Positions 38,160-47,254 of a stretch of DNA of 64,000 nt are shown here, one piece after another. Positions within the stretch are counted from its first letter, which is position 1. Every line of letters starts with the position of its first letter. The notes below the pieces were generated by a model. The model searched no databases. It was given only the letters and a program-made list of their open reading frames with translations, and was not told where the DNA came from. Position numbers and translations under genes: made by a program. Source of the stretch: Acidovorax sp. 1608163 (GTDB lineage Bacteria > Pseudomonadota > Gammaproteobacteria > Burkholderiales > Burkholderiaceae_C); assembly GCF_003669015.1 (NCBI RefSeq), contig NZ_CP033069.1, positions 2,242,501-2,306,500 of the forward strand. The letters are read 5' to 3'.

Positions 38160-39005
38160 CTACAAGAACACATCACATGGGGGGCCTTGGGCCAGGGCTT
38201 TTCTTAAATTGAGCAGCGCCTGCCGGTGGATTTGCGACACCCGGCCACGGGTTACGCCCAGGATGTGGCTGATTTCCTCGAAGGAAACATCTTGCTGGTA
38301 GTGGTAGCGAATGACTCGCCGCTCAGACGCATTGAGTTTAAGAATGGCTGCGCGCAGCAGGTCTTGCAGGCGCTGGGTCTCGGTTTTCTTGAAGTAGCCA
38401 ACCTCGGGGGGCGGAGCGCTGTCTGCAACGTCTCCCTCGGGGCTTTCGATCATGCGGGTGCCTTCCAGCAAGATGCCCAGAGCCAGGCCGATGCCTACCT
38501 CGGCCATGTAGGCCAACAGGGCTTTTCCGGCGTCTGCTCGGGACGGTTCGCCACCTTTGCTTTGCTGTGGGCTAGGCGCGGTGTCTTGCTGGGCAGCCTC
38601 TTTCAGGGCATCCAGGCGGTCTTTTCTGAGGCGTTGCTGGGCTGCGATTTGCTGGTTTTTTTCGGTCTGCTTCTCTAGCCCGTTGAGGATGGCACCCCGT
38701 ATGCGGTGGGCGGCAAAGGTTCTGAACTGCACGCCCTGCTCAGGGTCGTAACGGTCCACCGACTCGACCAGGCCGAGACAGGCTAGCTGCATGTAGTCCG
38801 CAAACTCCACCTCGTCATGAAACCGGCCCTTGTAGATGACCGCAGCCAGAGTTCTGGCATAGGGCATATACAGCTCGATCAATTGCGCACGGGCAGCCTC
38901 ATACCCAACGCTGCGCAAGCGTTGCCATAAATGGCCTTCCGCACTCTCGACCTGTATTGCTTCGTCGAAAGGCTGGGCGTCATCGGGGTGAGCCATGGTT
39001 TGCAT
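38160..39005 (-). CDS. Sigma-70 family factor, FliA (sigma-28)-like
   Basis: A 281-residue sigma factor. Region 2 is seen in LIELYMPYARTLAAVIYKG through EFADYMQLACLGLVESVDRYDPEQGVQFRTFAAHRIRGAILNGL, which is FliA-like. Region 4 is seen in LNASERRVIRYHYQQDVSFEEISHILGVTRGRVSQIHRQALLNLRKAL. Between them lies an unusual stretch of about 100 residues with a Pro/Gln/Ser-rich loop and a hydrophobic segment (LLAYMAEVGIGLALGILL), in place of a clear region 3. It starts 24 bases after fliP, so it is probably co-transcribed with the flagellar genes. No anti-sigma factor FlgM is in the window. It may direct late genes located elsewhere. Confidence 0.85.
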   Translation of the reverse strand: MQTMAHPDDAQPFDEAIQVESAEGHLWQRLRSVGYEAARAQLIELYMPYARTLAAVIYKGRFHDEVEFADYMQLACLGLVESVDRYDPEQGVQFRTFAAHRIRGAILNGLEKQTEKNQQIAAQQRLRKDRLDALKEAAQQDTAPSPQQSKGGEPSRADAGKALLAYMAEVGIGLALGILLEGTRMIESPEGDVADSAPPPEVGYFKKTETQRLQDLLRAAILKLNASERRVIRYHYQQDVSFEEISHILGVTRGRVSQIHRQALLNLRKALAQGPPCDVFL

Positions 39006-39029
39006 GCGCGGCTGTGCGGGCTATAGCCT

Positions 39030-39802
39030 TCAGTGGAAGCTGCCCACCAGTGCTTTGAGCAGCAGGCTCCACCCGTCGATCAAGATGAACATGAGAATCT
39101 TGATGGGCAGTGCAATGGTGGTGGGCGGCATCATCATCATCCCCAGGGTCATGAGCACACTGGAGACGATCAGGTCGATCAGCAGGAACGGCAGGAAGAC
39201 GACGAAGCCGATCTGAAAAGCGGCACGTAGCTCAGACAGCATGAAGGCCGGAATGAGCTGCACGTTGCTGATGTCGTCCATTGACTCGGGTTGCTTGGCT
39301 TTGGAGAGTTCGACCATCAGCGCCAGGTCTTGCTCTCGGGTTTGGCGCACCATGAACTCTCTGAGGGGGGCGATGCCTTTGGTGTAGCCAGCTTCCATTC
39401 CGATCTTGCCGCTCATGAAGGGCTGAAATGCCTCGCGATTCACCCGGTCGATGACGGGTGACATGGTGAACAGCGTCAAAAAAGCGCCAACCCGATCAGG
39501 ACGGTGTTGGGCGGTGTCTCATTCATTCCGATGGCATGGCGCAGCATGGACAGCACGATGATGATGCGCAGGAACGCCGTGACGCATACCAGCAAGGCGG
39601 GCAGGATGGCCAGCACGGTCAGACCCAGCACAATGCGCAAGGCCTGCGAGGTCTCAGTACCGACTGCAGACGCCAACGGACCGGCACCCTGCGCTTGGAC
39701 CGTGCCGGTGAGGCAGAGCAGCCCGGCCAGGCTAAGCCACATGGCTCCGCGCTTGGCGGCAGAGCTGTTGAAGCCTTGTCGTATGGTTTGGAGACGCTTC
39801 AT
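39030..39802 (-). pseudogene. fliP: Flagellar export gate protein FliP, apparent frameshift
   Basis: Inner-membrane export gate subunit. The first frame (39802 to 39476) has a signal peptide and ends IGLALF then TGA. The second frame (from about 39479) continues exactly where FliP should, MSPVIDRVN through LREFMVRQTREQDLAL, ELRAAFQIGFVVF and the MMMMPPTTIALPIK helix. The junction is a run of six T on the coding strand (39483-39478). A seventh T, or one -1 slip on the run, restores a normal FliP of about 256 residues. Both halves are well conserved, so this may be a sequencing error or slippage rather than real loss. The start overlaps fliO by 4 bases. Confidence 0.88.
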
Positions 39803-40209
39803 CGGATGCCGTCCTTCCCGGCATGACCGGCATCAGTCCCCTGCCCCGCCTCAGCGCTGGCCTCAGCGCCGATAGCGATCTCACTCAGCACTTGAATGGA
39901 GTGGCTGCTGCACCCGACCAGCAGGCGGCGCCCTTGCCACTCGACCTCATGCAGTGAGTGAGTAGGCGTTAGCCGGGTGCTGCCACGGACCTGAGGAGCT
40001 TGCGCTGTACGCATTTGCAAGCGGCTAAACCAATGCCCGCCTTTGGAGGCCAGGCTAGAGGTTGCAGACGCGCCGCGCAATTTGGACCAAACCATGGCGA
40101 CAATGAAAATGAGCAATACGACCGCCCCCATCCACGCCAGTTCGGAACTGGGGCTGGAAGGGACGGCTTCGGGCTCTCGCCGTACCGGTATGGTTTCAGG
40201 CAAGCTCAT
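39799..40209 (-). CDS. fliO: Flagellar biosynthesis protein FliO
   Basis: A 136-residue protein with one membrane helix (AWMGAVVLLIFIVAMVW, about 25-42) and a cytoplasmic domain STRLTPTHSLHEVEWQGRRLLVGCSSHSIQVLSE typical of FliO, an assembly factor for the FliP ring. It overlaps fliN and fliP by 4 bases each. The N-terminus lacks a signal peptide. Confidence 0.88.
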   Translation of the reverse strand: MSLPETIPVRREPEAVPSSPSSELAWMGAVVLLIFIVAMVWSKLRGASATSSLASKGGHWFSRLQMRTAQAPQVRGSTRLTPTHSLHEVEWQGRRLLVGCSSHSIQVLSEIAIGAEASAEAGQGTDAGHAGKDGIR

Positions 40210-40628
40210 GGTGTTCCTGGAGCGCCCACGGTGAGCGACACGGGCAGCTCGGTAATGCGCACTGCAAAATGATCGCCCACGGCGACCAACTGGCCACGGG
40301 CAACGACATGGCCTTCCAAGACCAGATCGACGGGCTGATGCACTGTGCGATCCAGTTGCAAAACCTGCTGCTCTTTTGCACCCAGCAGCTCACCCACGGT
40401 GAGGGTTGCGGAACCCACGCACACCTGCAATGTGGTTCGCACTTGGTGGAGGGGGTTCACGCCAGCAGCGACTACGGGGGCGCTGGTCAGGGATGCCGCG
40501 GCATCCGACGAATCGGAGTGCATTTCAGACAAGGCGATGGGGTGCACCAGCCCGGCACTGGCTGCGCCAGCAACTGATGGCGGAATGTTTTGGCCTAGGC
40601 CGCTACCCGTGGAAGAAACTGAAGACAT
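40206..40628 (-). CDS. fliN: Flagellar switch protein FliN (SpoA domain)
   Basis: A 140-residue protein. The N-terminal 60 residues are low-complexity Ser/Ala. The C-terminal SpoA domain (about 65-135) reads LQVCVGSATLTVGELLGAKEQQVLQLDRTVHQPVDLVLEGHVVARGQLVAVGDHFAVRITEL, clearly FliN-like. It forms the lower C-ring or sorting platform for export substrates. It overlaps fliO and lies 39 bases after the fliM-position gene. Confidence 0.9.
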   Translation of the reverse strand: MSSVSSTGSGLGQNIPPSVAGAASAGLVHPIALSEMHSDSSDAAASLTSAPVVAAGVNPLHQVRTTLQVCVGSATLTVGELLGAKEQQVLQLDRTVHQPVDLVLEGHVVARGQLVAVGDHFAVRITELPVSLTVGAPGTP

Positions 40629-40667
40629 TGGAATTTGGCTATGGCATGGCGGACAAGGCCGCCGGGT

Positions 40668-41576
40668 TTATGGGAGGGGATGCAGCTCAACGGCCATGTT
40701 TCCATTGACCTGCCCAAGCCACGCGCTGCAGAGCAAGGTGGGAGCCACGGGCTCGGGCCCCACTGCATCGCTGGGCGTGAGGTAGAGCTGTGCAGGCGCG
40801 TCGAGCGAGTGGGTAAGCGAAACAACATCGCCCACCGAAAGCGACTGCAGTTGACCGAGACTCAGCGTGACAGGCGCGAGCTCTGCAGTCACGCGAACCG
40901 TTCGGTTCTGCAACGCCTGTGGCAGCGACACCAAAAGGCCGCCGGGGCGCAAAGCCCCCGCACTGGCTGGAGAAGCCTTGTAGCCCGTTTGCGCGAGCAG
41001 GTAGTCCACCTCTTGTGCGTTGAGTTGCAAAGTCCAGTCGGACTCACCCATCGAAAAAACAACCTCGACAGCACCAGACCATGGCATGGGCGCCGAAGGT
41101 GTCTGAACACCCGCAACGGCATTGCCAGCGCCAGCTTGGCCAGTAGCGTGGCACAAGCGCTCTATCCACGCGGCCCAAGCTTGCTCAACCAGTCCGTTGG
41201 CGATGGAGTGGCGAGAGCCGGGTCGAACCCCGCCCATATCTGCTGCTGTGGGTGATTCACCCAGAACCAATGGTCGCAGCAATGCGTGGGGTAGATCAGG
41301 AGCTGTATCCAGCTTTGACGATGCGCTGGCCGTGTCGTCGCGCACGGCTACACCTTGGTCGTCTTTGCCCATTGGTGGGGTGCAGCACCACTCGCTCCAC
41401 CATTCTGCATAGAGGTTGCTGAGAACCCGCTGCAAGTGGGCGTGTTCTGAGGCCATCCTCACACGCAATGGCTGCGCCATTTGGCAAGATGCCTCTGGCG
41501 ACAGCAAAGCTGTAGTTCTGTCTGGCAATACTGCGCTCGCACCCGACAGGTGCTGCAGTGTGTTCTCTGCTGTCAC
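40668..41576 (-). CDS. fliM: FliM-position protein, divergent (FliM/SctQ-like SpoA protein)
   Basis: A 302-residue protein from a GTG start. Its C-terminal quarter is a SpoA domain (LAPVTLSLGQLQSLSVGDVVSLTH and LCSAWLGQVNGNMAVEL). The preceding 220 residues do not show the CheC-like middle domain with its conserved glycine-rich motifs, and the N-terminus lacks the short acidic CheY-binding peptide found in FliM. Overall it resembles type III secretion SctQ proteins as much as FliM. It lies between flgE and fliN, where fliM belongs. A C-ring built with it would not be expected to respond to chemotaxis signals. Confidence 0.72.
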   Translation of the reverse strand: MTAENTLQHLSGASAVLPDRTTALLSPEASCQMAQPLRVRMASEHAHLQRVLSNLYAEWWSEWCCTPPMGKDDQGVAVRDDTASASSKLDTAPDLPHALLRPLVLGESPTAADMGGVRPGSRHSIANGLVEQAWAAWIERLCHATGQAGAGNAVAGVQTPSAPMPWSGAVEVVFSMGESDWTLQLNAQEVDYLLAQTGYKASPASAGALRPGGLLVSLPQALQNRTVRVTAELAPVTLSLGQLQSLSVGDVVSLTHSLDAPAQLYLTPSDAVGPEPVAPTLLCSAWLGQVNGNMAVELHPLP

Positions 41577-41579
41577 AGC

Positions 41580-42755
41580 TTATCGGCTCTTCATGGAGAA
41601 GAGTTCTTGCAGCATCTCGTTGGCGGTCGAGATCACTTGCGAGCTGGCTTGGTAGCCACGCTGCATGATGACCAAATCGCTGAACTCCTGCGACAGGTCT
41701 ACGTTCGAGATTTCGATATAGCCGGAGCGCACCGAGCCAAAGTCTGTACCGGCAACGCCGGTGTGCCACGCACTTCCGTCCAGAACCTCAAACTGGTTGC
41801 TTCCGAGGGCACCGACGGCCTCTGGGGTATCAAACCGGCCCAGCGACAGGCGAACACCTTTTTCTGTCTGACCGTTGGCGTATGTCAGAACCAGAGTGCC
41901 TGTGGCATCGAATGCGGCAGAGCTCAAACCCGCAGGCGCAAAGCCGTCTTGTGAGGCAAAGGCAAGGGTGGACAGCGTGCCCGATGCAAAGGAGGTCACA
42001 TCGGTGCTGAAGTCAAGGGTGAGTGCCTGCGCTGCCTGGCCTGCAGGGGTGTAGGTGAACGAGAGCTTCTCCGTCGCAGCCGTTGCCTTGCCGTTCTGAA
42101 AAATCAGCTGCTTGGTTCCGACAACCGTTGTCCCGTCCATGAGGTCAACCTGCCAACTGCCAGCAGTTGTCGTGTTGGTATTGGTGAACTTGAGACTGAG
42201 GGTGTGTTCGCCACCAGCACTGTCAATGACACGCACATTGTTGATGGTCTGGTCTGTGCCGGTGCTGGACAGGTTGCCGGTGAACTTGATCGCGGTGGTG
42301 GGCTTACCGGCGTTCGTGCGACGGTTGGCAATACTGATCTCGGTCAGCTTGCCGTCTGCGCCCACGCCCATCACCTTCTCGCCGGTGCCTTGGTTGACCA
42401 AGATGCCGTCGCTGTTGAACTGGAACTGTCCGGCGCGGGTGTAGGTGATTTTTCCATCCTCGCCTCTGAGCGTGAACAGCCCTTGTCCGTCGATGGCCAG
42501 ATCAAGGCCGTTGCCCGTTTGGCGCAGCTCGCCGGGCTTGAAGGACATCATGGTGCCAGTCGTGCTGACTCCGTAGCCCAATTGCCCGAACTGCCGCCCG
42601 GAATAGCTTCCGTTGGAATAAAACGCGTCGGCAAACCGCAGCGACGAACCTTTGAAACCCGGTGTGTTCAGATTCGTCGTGTTGTTGGCAATCACGCGCA
42701 GCCCCCTCGAGAAGCTGGAGAGGCCTGTCATGCCAACGTAGATGGATTCAATCAT
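41580..42755 (-). CDS. flgE: Flagellar hook protein FlgE
   Basis: A 391-residue hook subunit. The N-terminal rod/hook signature reads GLSSFSRGLRVIANNTTNLNTPGFKGS, followed by FlgE_D2-like beta regions rich in Thr/Ser/Gly and the C-terminal helix with SNVDLSQEFSDLVIMQRGYQASSQVISTANEMLQEL. Length is normal. It shows that this system can build an external hook. Placed after flgD with a 29-base gap; no flgK or flgL follows. Confidence 0.95.
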   Translation of the reverse strand: MIESIYVGMTGLSSFSRGLRVIANNTTNLNTPGFKGSSLRFADAFYSNGSYSGRQFGQLGYGVSTTGTMMSFKPGELRQTGNGLDLAIDGQGLFTLRGEDGKITYTRAGQFQFNSDGILVNQGTGEKVMGVGADGKLTEISIANRRTNAGKPTTAIKFTGNLSSTGTDQTINNVRVIDSAGGEHTLSLKFTNTNTTTAGSWQVDLMDGTTVVGTKQLIFQNGKATAATEKLSFTYTPAGQAAQALTLDFSTDVTSFASGTLSTLAFASQDGFAPAGLSSAAFDATGTLVLTYANGQTEKGVRLSLGRFDTPEAVGALGSNQFEVLDGSAWHTGVAGTDFGSVRSGYIEISNVDLSQEFSDLVIMQRGYQASSQVISTANEMLQELFSMKSR

Positions 42756-42784
42756 GGTGTTCTCAGATATTCAAAAAATGGCTT

Positions 42785-43183
42785 TCAGCGCACAGCGGTA
42801 ATCTGGCTCAAGCTGATGTCTTGCAACGTCGCACCAGACGACGTGCGCAGAGTGATAAGAGGCGAGTCTCCAGAAAGGGACAAGGACACCACCGTGCCGG
42901 TCAGCACACCACCATTGGAGGTGATGTCTACTGTGCGGCCAATAAGGCCGACCGACTGCAATGCCGCTTGGTTGCTGATCAAGGTAGAAATCTTGTCATT
43001 GAGTTGCTGTGTTTGCTCCAAGCTTGTGAATTGCGCCATCTGGGCCATGAACTCCTGGTTGTCCATGGGTTTCATCGGATCCTGGTAGGTCAATTGCGTC
43101 AAAAGGATCTTCAGAAAGTCCTCTTGATTCATGCCATTTGCCCGCAGGCTGGTGGAGGCTGCACCAATGCTGTCAATGCTCAT
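42785..43183 (-). CDS. flgD: Hook cap/scaffold protein FlgD, short form
   Basis: A 132-residue protein with the FlgD core MNQEDFLKILLTQLTYQDPMKPMDNQEFMAQMAQFTSLEQ and a short C-terminal beta segment. Typical FlgD is 210-240 residues with Ig/tudor-like domains; here the C-terminal domain is greatly shortened. It overlaps fliK by 4 bases. Confidence 0.92.
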   Translation of the reverse strand: MSIDSIGAASTSLRANGMNQEDFLKILLTQLTYQDPMKPMDNQEFMAQMAQFTSLEQTQQLNDKISTLISNQAALQSVGLIGRTVDITSNGGVLTGTVVSLSLSGDSPLITLRTSSGATLQDISLSQITAVR

Positions 43184-44343
43184 AACGTTTCCTTGGGAGA
43201 CTGTGTCTGAATGAAGTCGCTGAATGCCGCTGGCGCCATGCTGCGCGCCACGATGTCATTAAAGTTGGTAAAGGGGCCCGCGCCATCGGCAGACGCTTGA
43301 GCGTCGAAGACGACACTTCCGTTACACACCACTCGGCTGAGTTTGAGACCCTGGTCTTTGAGCGAGCGATGCAACGCCCCCACGATGGTGGAGGCCTGTA
43401 ACTGCACTTGCTGCGCGGTGCCATCGGCTCCGATCCATAGACTCAAGCCTTCCACCGTCCATTGGCTGTGCAACCGGGTGGCTGGGCTGCGCTCTGACTG
43501 CAGAGGCGCAGATGCACCAGGTCGTTTCGCTTGAGCCTCTGGCTGTAGTTCATCCAACGCACTGTCGGCAGGCACTTCACCGAAAGCCTGAGTCAACGCG
43601 GGCGGCGTACCCGCCTGAGTGGTGCGAACGGTCTGCAGTCCTGGCGGCATGGAGGGCTGGGATGCAGAACCAAGCGCAAAGGCGGAGCGAGCAGACTCGA
43701 CACCGCGCTCTTGGGCTGCAGCCACTTGAGCCTCAGGCCGCCCTATGACGGTGATCGGTAGAGGTGTCGCTTGATATGCACCAGCCTGGCCCACTCCCTG
43801 CCATCCAGCGTCTGGGTGCGGAGCTGTTTGAGTCGCTTGCGTTGGCCCCTGCGAAACTTGCGCAAACTCCACAGAATGCGCTGTACCACCAGAAGCCGTG
43901 GCATCTGATGCTGAGCCCTCCTCTGGTTTCAAAGCTCGATCGGCAGTGATAGACAGCCCAGAGCCATTTTGACCCATCTGTCTGGTCAATTTGGCGGTCT
44001 CCGGACCAGCACTCTGGTTCGGTTGTTCAACATGGGCCGATAGCTCCTTTTTTTCTGGAGCAAAGGTGGGCTTGCTCTGCACAAAGGGACGTGGCGCAGC
44101 CTGAGCCCTGGACCGCGGTGGCACGGATTCCTGTTTGGCAGAGCCCGGCTCGAAGGGAAGGAACCAGCCCGTCACTTGTGCCCGCTCCATCTCACGAAGC
44201 CACGCTTGACCGCGAGACTTCTGATCTTCGGAGGTGGCTGATGTGCTCTCTTTGGGCGAACTCAAGCGCTGAGGCATTTCCATGCTGCGCTTGAAGGCCG
44301 TCGCCACAGAGAGATCTGGAGTGAAATTACCGATGGTGCTCAT
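43180..44343 (-). CDS. fliK: Hook-length control protein FliK, divergent
   Basis: A 387-residue protein, mostly Pro/Ala/Gln/Ser-rich as expected for the molecular-ruler part. The C-terminal domain (about 290-380) shows VEGLSLWIGADG, VQLQASTIVGALHRSLKDQGLKLSRVVCNGSVVF, similar to FliK and to HpaP-like substrate-switch proteins. Assignment rests on this domain plus position between fliJ and flgD, overlapping both by 4 bases. Confidence 0.78.
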   Translation of the reverse strand: MSTIGNFTPDLSVATAFKRSMEMPQRLSSPKESTSATSEDQKSRGQAWLREMERAQVTGWFLPFEPGSAKQESVPPRSRAQAAPRPFVQSKPTFAPEKKELSAHVEQPNQSAGPETAKLTRQMGQNGSGLSITADRALKPEEGSASDATASGGTAHSVEFAQVSQGPTQATQTAPHPDAGWQGVGQAGAYQATPLPITVIGRPEAQVAAAQERGVESARSAFALGSASQPSMPPGLQTVRTTQAGTPPALTQAFGEVPADSALDELQPEAQAKRPGASAPLQSERSPATRLHSQWTVEGLSLWIGADGTAQQVQLQASTIVGALHRSLKDQGLKLSRVVCNGSVVFDAQASADGAGPFTNFNDIVARSMAPAAFSDFIQTQSPKETL

Positions 44344-44858
44344 GCGGCCGCCTTCTCGGCAGGGTTCACTGGCTGGTCGGGTGTCCTGTGGTAGGCGCGA
44401 CCCATCCAGTCACGATCTGCCTCCGCCGCTGCAAGGCGCATCGCCTGGGCGGCATAGCTGGCTTGCTCTTGCTCACGATGGTCGTGAAGGCCATCCAGCT
44501 TGAGCTGCTGCGTTACGCACTGCGCCTGCGCCTGATTTCTCTCTTGGAGTAACACTTGGATCTCCGTGTCCTTTTCGCTTATTTGCTTGCGTAGGTGCGC
44601 GATGTAGGCCATGCCTTGCTTGTGCACTTCGGGGCTGGGCCTTGTATGCATCAAGTCCTGCAAGCTCTTGGCCTGGAATTCAAGTTGTTCCTGCAGTGCT
44701 TCAAGCATCTCTCTTGCAGTTACCAGCTCACGATTGCGCTGTGCCAACTGGTTCTGCAGGCGTTCATACAGCCACTCTTGCTTGCGCAAATAGGGCGCGA
44801 GCGCGTAGTTAAATCCACGCATATCAGCCTGAGAGTTGACGGTTTGGCGCGGCATCAC
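44340..44858 (-). CDS. fliJ: FliJ-like export stalk protein
   Basis: A 172-residue, highly charged coiled-coil protein (LRKQEWLYERLQNQLAQRNRELVTAREMLEALQEQLEFQAKSLQDL and following) in the fliJ position after the ATPase gene, overlapping fliI and fliK by 4 bases. FliJ sits in the ATPase ring and links it to FlhA. Sequence conservation of FliJ is low, so the call depends on context and coiled-coil character. Confidence 0.78.
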   Translation of the reverse strand: MMPRQTVNSQADMRGFNYALAPYLRKQEWLYERLQNQLAQRNRELVTAREMLEALQEQLEFQAKSLQDLMHTRPSPEVHKQGMAYIAHLRKQISEKDTEIQVLLQERNQAQAQCVTQQLKLDGLHDHREQEQASYAAQAMRLAAAEADRDWMGRAYHRTPDQPVNPAEKAAA

Positions 44859-46339
44859 ATGCGCCCCTTTACTGTCGCAGTTCCCTGCCCTGCCAGAGAG
44901 AAACTTACCTTCTTGGGGGGCGAGGCGGGGCTAGCCGCAGGCACTGCAGGCACATGCATCGCAGCCGGCGCAAGGCTTGGTCGGTCTGGCCACAGCACCG
45001 CACGCAGATCTTTCATGGCACTGTCCCGCTCCACGCCTCCGTCTGCCTGGCGCAGCCACTGCTGCAGTGCTGGTGCGACTCGAAGCGCTCTGTCCAAATC
45101 CGGGTTGGTTCCTTTTTCGTACGCACCAATGTCTACCAACTGGCGATTGCGGTCCAGGAGCGCCAGGCATTTGACTGCGTCGGTGATGAGCTCCCGCTCG
45201 TCTTTGGTTGTCAGATCTGGCAGTAAACGACTTGCGCTGCGCAGCACATCTAGGGCTGGATACTGCCCCTCGTGCGCCAGATGCCTGGACAGTACCAGGT
45301 GACCGTCCAAAATGGAGCGCAGACTGTCCGCCACGGGCTCGTTCATGTCATCGCCTTCCACCAATACGGTGAGCAAAGCAGTGATGGATCCACCAGAGGG
45401 CGCTGTGCCGCAGCGCTCACACAACTGCGGCAGCTCTGCAAAAACGGAAGGTGTGTAGCCCCGTGCAGTAGGCGGCTCACCCGCCGCCAAACCGACTTCA
45501 CGCCGAGCCATGGCCAGGCGTGTGATGGAGTCCATGGTCAGCAGGACTTGCTTGCCCTGATCGCGGAAGTACTCTGCGATCGTCACCGCAGCATGGGCAG
45601 CGCGGATCCGGGCCAAAGCAGGTTGGTCGGAGGTGGCCACCACCACGACAGAGCGCTTGAGTCCCTCTTCTCCCAGTTGCTTCTCGATGAACTCTTTGAC
45701 CTCACGTCCACGCTCACCAATCAAGGCAATGACGTTGACATCCACTTTGACATGCCGTGCAATCATGGCAAGCAAGGTGCTCTTGCCCACACCACTCCCC
45801 GCAAATATCCCGACCCTCTGCCCAAGCCCAAGCGTCAACAGGCCGTCCAGACTGCGCACACCGGTTTGCAGTACTTTCTGTATTCGAGGCCGTTGCATGG
45901 GGTTCAACGGTGGCGCGTGGAGGGGACGTTTCAGCACGGTGACAGGGTCAGGCCGCTGGTCCATCGCGTGACCGAACCCATCGATGACCCGACCCAGCAA
46001 GGCAGGCCCAACACCCAGCGTGGACTGACGCCCCTGGGCAACGACTTGCGCACCTGCAGAAATTCCCTGCATGCTTCCATACGTCATGAGGGTGATGGCT
46101 TCGCCGCGAAGCCCGACCACCTCGGCGAGCACACCGCTGTCGTCCGCGACCTCTGAGCTGACCGTGCCGCTCTTGCCTGCTGCTTTGGGCAATACCCGGC
46201 ACAGCTCTCCGACGGCCGCATCTGGTCCACGTGACTCAATGGCCATGCCTTGAACTTGCAGCACCCAGCCCAAACGCCGTGTGAGTTCTACACCTGCCAA
46301 GGCACGGCCATATGCCTGCACTACTTCAGTGTGGCGCAT
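44855..46339 (-). CDS. fliI: Flagellum-specific ATPase FliI
   Basis: A 494-residue ATPase of the F1-beta/FliI family. It has Walker A GIFAGSGVGKSTLL, the GERGREVKEFIE segment, Walker B VLLTMDSITRLAMARRE, and the PSGGSITALLTVLVEGDDMNEPVAD signature. It energises substrate unloading at the export gate. A tail of about 50 Pro/Ala-rich residues extends beyond the usual end. The start overlaps the true end of fliH by 14 bases. Confidence 0.96.
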   Translation of the reverse strand: MRHTEVVQAYGRALAGVELTRRLGWVLQVQGMAIESRGPDAAVGELCRVLPKAAGKSGTVSSEVADDSGVLAEVVGLRGEAITLMTYGSMQGISAGAQVVAQGRQSTLGVGPALLGRVIDGFGHAMDQRPDPVTVLKRPLHAPPLNPMQRPRIQKVLQTGVRSLDGLLTLGLGQRVGIFAGSGVGKSTLLAMIARHVKVDVNVIALIGERGREVKEFIEKQLGEEGLKRSVVVVATSDQPALARIRAAHAAVTIAEYFRDQGKQVLLTMDSITRLAMARREVGLAAGEPPTARGYTPSVFAELPQLCERCGTAPSGGSITALLTVLVEGDDMNEPVADSLRSILDGHLVLSRHLAHEGQYPALDVLRSASRLLPDLTTKDERELITDAVKCLALLDRNRQLVDIGAYEKGTNPDLDRALRVAPALQQWLRQADGGVERDSAMKDLRAVLWPDRPSLAPAAMHVPAVPAASPASPPKKVSFSLAGQGTATVKGRM

Positions 46340-47254
46340 GGTCTTGGTCTCGTCTCAATCCTGCCGCAGTGCCCTGCGTATGGCGAGCAGCGCGTGTGCG
46401 AACAATGGCTTGTTTCAATGCCTGCAGCTGAACCTCCAGGCGTCCATCCAGTGCCCCTTCCGAAGACTGCAAAACGCATCCTCCAGCACCGATGGCTGGG
46501 TCTCCCACCAGCTGAGGCGTTACCCCCCTAGGTTTTGCGCATTTGCACAGACGTGCGTCAGCCACTGCTCGTCAGACTGCACCATTGCCAAGTCATCTGG
46601 ATGGAGGTGAATGCGCAGCGCACTTCGACCCTGCCAGCCCTGCAGAACTTTACCAACAAGGGCTGCGAGTCCCTCACGCGTCACTGCCTGATCACCCAAC
46701 ACCTTGCACATCAACTCGAAGGCGATGGCGACGATGTCATCTTCGCAGTCCGCCATTCGCGCGTGCAGCTGAGTTTGGACTGAGCGAATCAGCTTCGCAT
46801 AGGCTTCACGTTGCTGCTCTAACTGCGCTTGCAGGCGTCGATGAGACTCCATCGCCGTCTGCTCAGCTTGCGCGATGGCCTCACGAACACGCTCTTCAAG
46901 CATCAGCTTAGCCATCTGTGCTGCCTTGAGTTCAATCTCGCGCTGTGCCTTGTCTTGCGCAGAGCGAAGAGCCTCTTGATAACCCGCAAGGCGTCCCTCC
47001 TCGTAACGCTGCTCGGCAAGCGCCGATTGCGTACTGGCTGTCAAGGAGCTGCTATCCAGGGTTGCGACAGCATCAGATCCGCCGGCGGCCACTGCTCCTG
47101 ACACCAGCGCATTCGCAGCGGGAGTCGTTTGCCCATCCAAGGGTCTGGGTCGTGAAGTGTGCGGGGTCGAGTGAGCCGTCTTGGCGGGCCTGCGAAGACC
47201 TCGGCTTTCAGCCTGCACTGCAGCATCACGCAAGATAAGGGCAGATTTTTTCAT
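46326..47254 (-). pseudogene. fliH: Flagellar stator/export protein FliH, apparent frameshift
   Basis: Regulator and anchor of FliI. The first frame (47254 to 46520) has the expected disordered N-terminus, long coiled coil and the FELMCKVLGDQAVTREGLAALV domain, but stops after HVCANAQNLGG. The missing FliH end lies in the next frame: VTPQLVGDPAIGAGGCVLQSSEGALDGRLEVQLQALKQAIV, ending at 46326. The junction is a run of six G on the coding strand (46528-46523). A seventh G restores a protein of about 309 residues. As with fliP, error or slippage is as likely as true decay. Confidence 0.87.
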
